Of a DNA stretch of 6,817 bases, positions 5,881 to 6,817 are shown one piece after another (positions within the stretch are counted from its first letter, which is position 1; each line of letters begins with the position of its first letter). The notes under the pieces are model-generated. The model did no database searches. It was not told the DNA's origin and saw nothing but the letters and a program-made list of their open reading frames with translations. The stretch is from Bacteroidota bacterium (GTDB lineage: Bacteria; Bacteroidota; Bacteroidia; Bacteroidales; B39-G9), in contig JAUVJB010000163.1 of the NCBI GenBank assembly GCA_030592465.1, positions 1 through 6,817 of the forward strand. The letters are read 5' to 3'. Both the position numbers and the translations under genes were made by a program.

Positions 5881-6817
5881 ATGACTTTTAAGACTATCAT
5901 AGGAAAGTTAAACCTACACAGAATTAAGCATATTAATAATAGAGATTTTTTATTATTATTAAGTGTTGTTGTTGGCATATTTTCAGGTTTTATGGCATTA
6001 ATATTTAAAACTCTGGTTTTTCATCTCCATTATCTTTTGATAGATAATTTTGAGTTTAATTATTTATTGATTTTTCCCTTAGTAGGAATTGGTCTTACTG
6101 TTCTGTTTCGAAAATATATTATTAAAGATAATGTTCAACACAATATAACATCAATTCTTTATGCTATATCGAAACGAAAAAGTGTAATAAAAGCTCATAA
6201 AATTTATTCATCAATTTTTGGAGCAATTGTAACAGCAGGGTTTGGAGGGTCAATAGGTCTTGAGTCACCAATTATTTCATCGGGTGCAGCTTTTGGCTCT
6301 AATTTGGCAAGATATCTGCATCTCGATTATAAGCAAGTTACTTTGTTATTGGCTTGTGGTGCTGCGGCAGCTATTTCTGCTATTTTTAATACACCTATAG
6401 CCGGTGTAATTTTTGCTTTAGAAGTTTTAATGATTGATCTTTCTCGGTTTTCGTTAATTCCTTTGTTAGTTGCTTCAATTACCGGCACTATTACAACTAA
6501 ATTTTTATATGAACAAGAGATTTTTTTAAAATTTATTGTAACTGAACATTTTACAACAGGCGACATTTTTTTTTATTTACTTTTGGGTATTTTATCCGGC
6601 TTTATCTCTTGTTATTTTACTCGGGTTTATATTTTTGTTCAAGAAAAGTTCCATAAAATTAAAAAATTTAGAAATAGAATTTTTCTCGGTTCTGCAATAT
6701 TAGGTTTATTAATTTTTCTTTTCCCATCATTATATGGAGAAGGATACGAAATTGTTAAAGAAATTTTAAACGGAGATGCTATTGGAATTTTCAGACAATC
6801 ATTATTTGTTAATTATA
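5881..6817 (+). CDS. Divergent ClC-family protein, N-terminal 312 residues (3' end outside window)
   Basis: The frame is open from the ATG at 5881 to the right edge, so the gene is truncated only by the window. It aligns along its whole visible length with the ClC protein encoded at 3989-5767. Examples are GFGGSIGLE (120-128), NTPIAGVIFALEVLMIDL (170-187) and FPSLYGEGYE (281-290). Two ion-pathway motifs are altered: the GSGIP/HGIP position reads HNIT (87-90) and GLEGP reads GLESP (126-130), although the gating glutamate E128 remains. The internal glutamate position is again valine (LEV, V182). The GxFxP motif and any CBS domains would lie beyond the edge. It is divergent from the neighbouring ClC gene and has an A-rich leader without a Shine-Dalgarno. 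Membership of the ClC superfamily is secure; normal chloride selectivity is doubtful. The minus-strand ORF at 6327-6566 is a shadow. Confidence 0.93.
   Translation, partial: MTFKTIIGKLNLHRIKHINNRDFLLLLSVVVGIFSGFMALIFKTLVFHLHYLLIDNFEFNYLLIFPLVGIGLTVLFRKYIIKDNVQHNITSILYAISKRKSVIKAHKIYSSIFGAIVTAGFGGSIGLESPIISSGAAFGSNLARYLHLDYKQVTLLLACGAAAAISAIFNTPIAGVIFALEVLMIDLSRFSLIPLLVASITGTITTKFLYEQEIFLKFIVTEHFTTGDIFFYLLLGILSGFISCYFTRVYIFVQEKFHKIKKFRNRIFLGSAILGLLIFLFPSLYGEGYEIVKEILNGDAIGIFRQSLFVNY

Noticed and set aside
6327..6566. 79-codon minus-strand ORF near the right edge
   Set aside because: It is antisense to a conserved part of the third ClC gene, which is open through the whole region.
1..6817. Right-edge ClC N-terminus and left-edge ClC C-terminus could be one gene on a circular molecule
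   Set aside because: Aligned to the complete copy, about 45-50 residues including the GxFxP motif are missing between the two ends, and no terminal overlap is visible; the window is more likely an arbitrary cut.

Overview
The window is AT-rich DNA, probably from a Bacteroidota bacterium. The basis is the style of the glycosyltransferases, starts that mostly lack a Shine-Dalgarno sequence, a TAnnTTTG-type promoter element, and GC-rich palindromes in otherwise AT-rich spacers. No taxonomic marker gene is present, so this is an inference.

Layout: (1) 1-695, plus strand: the C-terminal end of a ClC chloride channel/transporter with two CBS domains, running off the left edge. (2) 701-732: a hairpin terminator shared by converging genes. 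(3) 755-1000, minus: an 81-aa two-helix membrane protein of a type often labelled holin-like, with an unusually strong ribosome binding site. (4) 1154-2748, minus: a polytopic GT-C-like membrane glycosyltransferase. Its last 427 codons are open (1154-2437). Its first ~100 codons (2438-2748) are still recognisable but broken by a frame change near the start, two in-frame stops and a second frame change. (5) 2795-3538, minus: an intact family 2 glycosyltransferase of the polyprenyl-phosphate sugar synthase type, bounded by two related GC-rich palindromes (2775-2790 and 3721-3740). (6) 3599-3988: a non-coding stretch with a candidate leftward promoter. (7) 3989-5767, minus: a complete 592-aa ClC protein with two CBS domains. 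(8) 5881 to the right edge, plus: the first 312 residues of a third ClC paralogue, divergent from the second across a 113-bp spacer.

Two functional themes emerge. The first is a cluster of three related ClC proteins, one of which has altered ion-pathway motifs. The second is a two-gene glycosylation unit lying between ClC paralogues: the GT2 enzyme would make a lipid-linked sugar and the GT-C enzyme would use it on the outer face of the inner membrane. Damage to the GT-C gene suggests the unit is decaying, or that the sequence contains errors there. I see no RNA gene, CRISPR array, transposase or phage structural gene. I do not see a clearly new system; the most unusual items are the divergent third ClC and the damage confined to the front of the GT-C gene.
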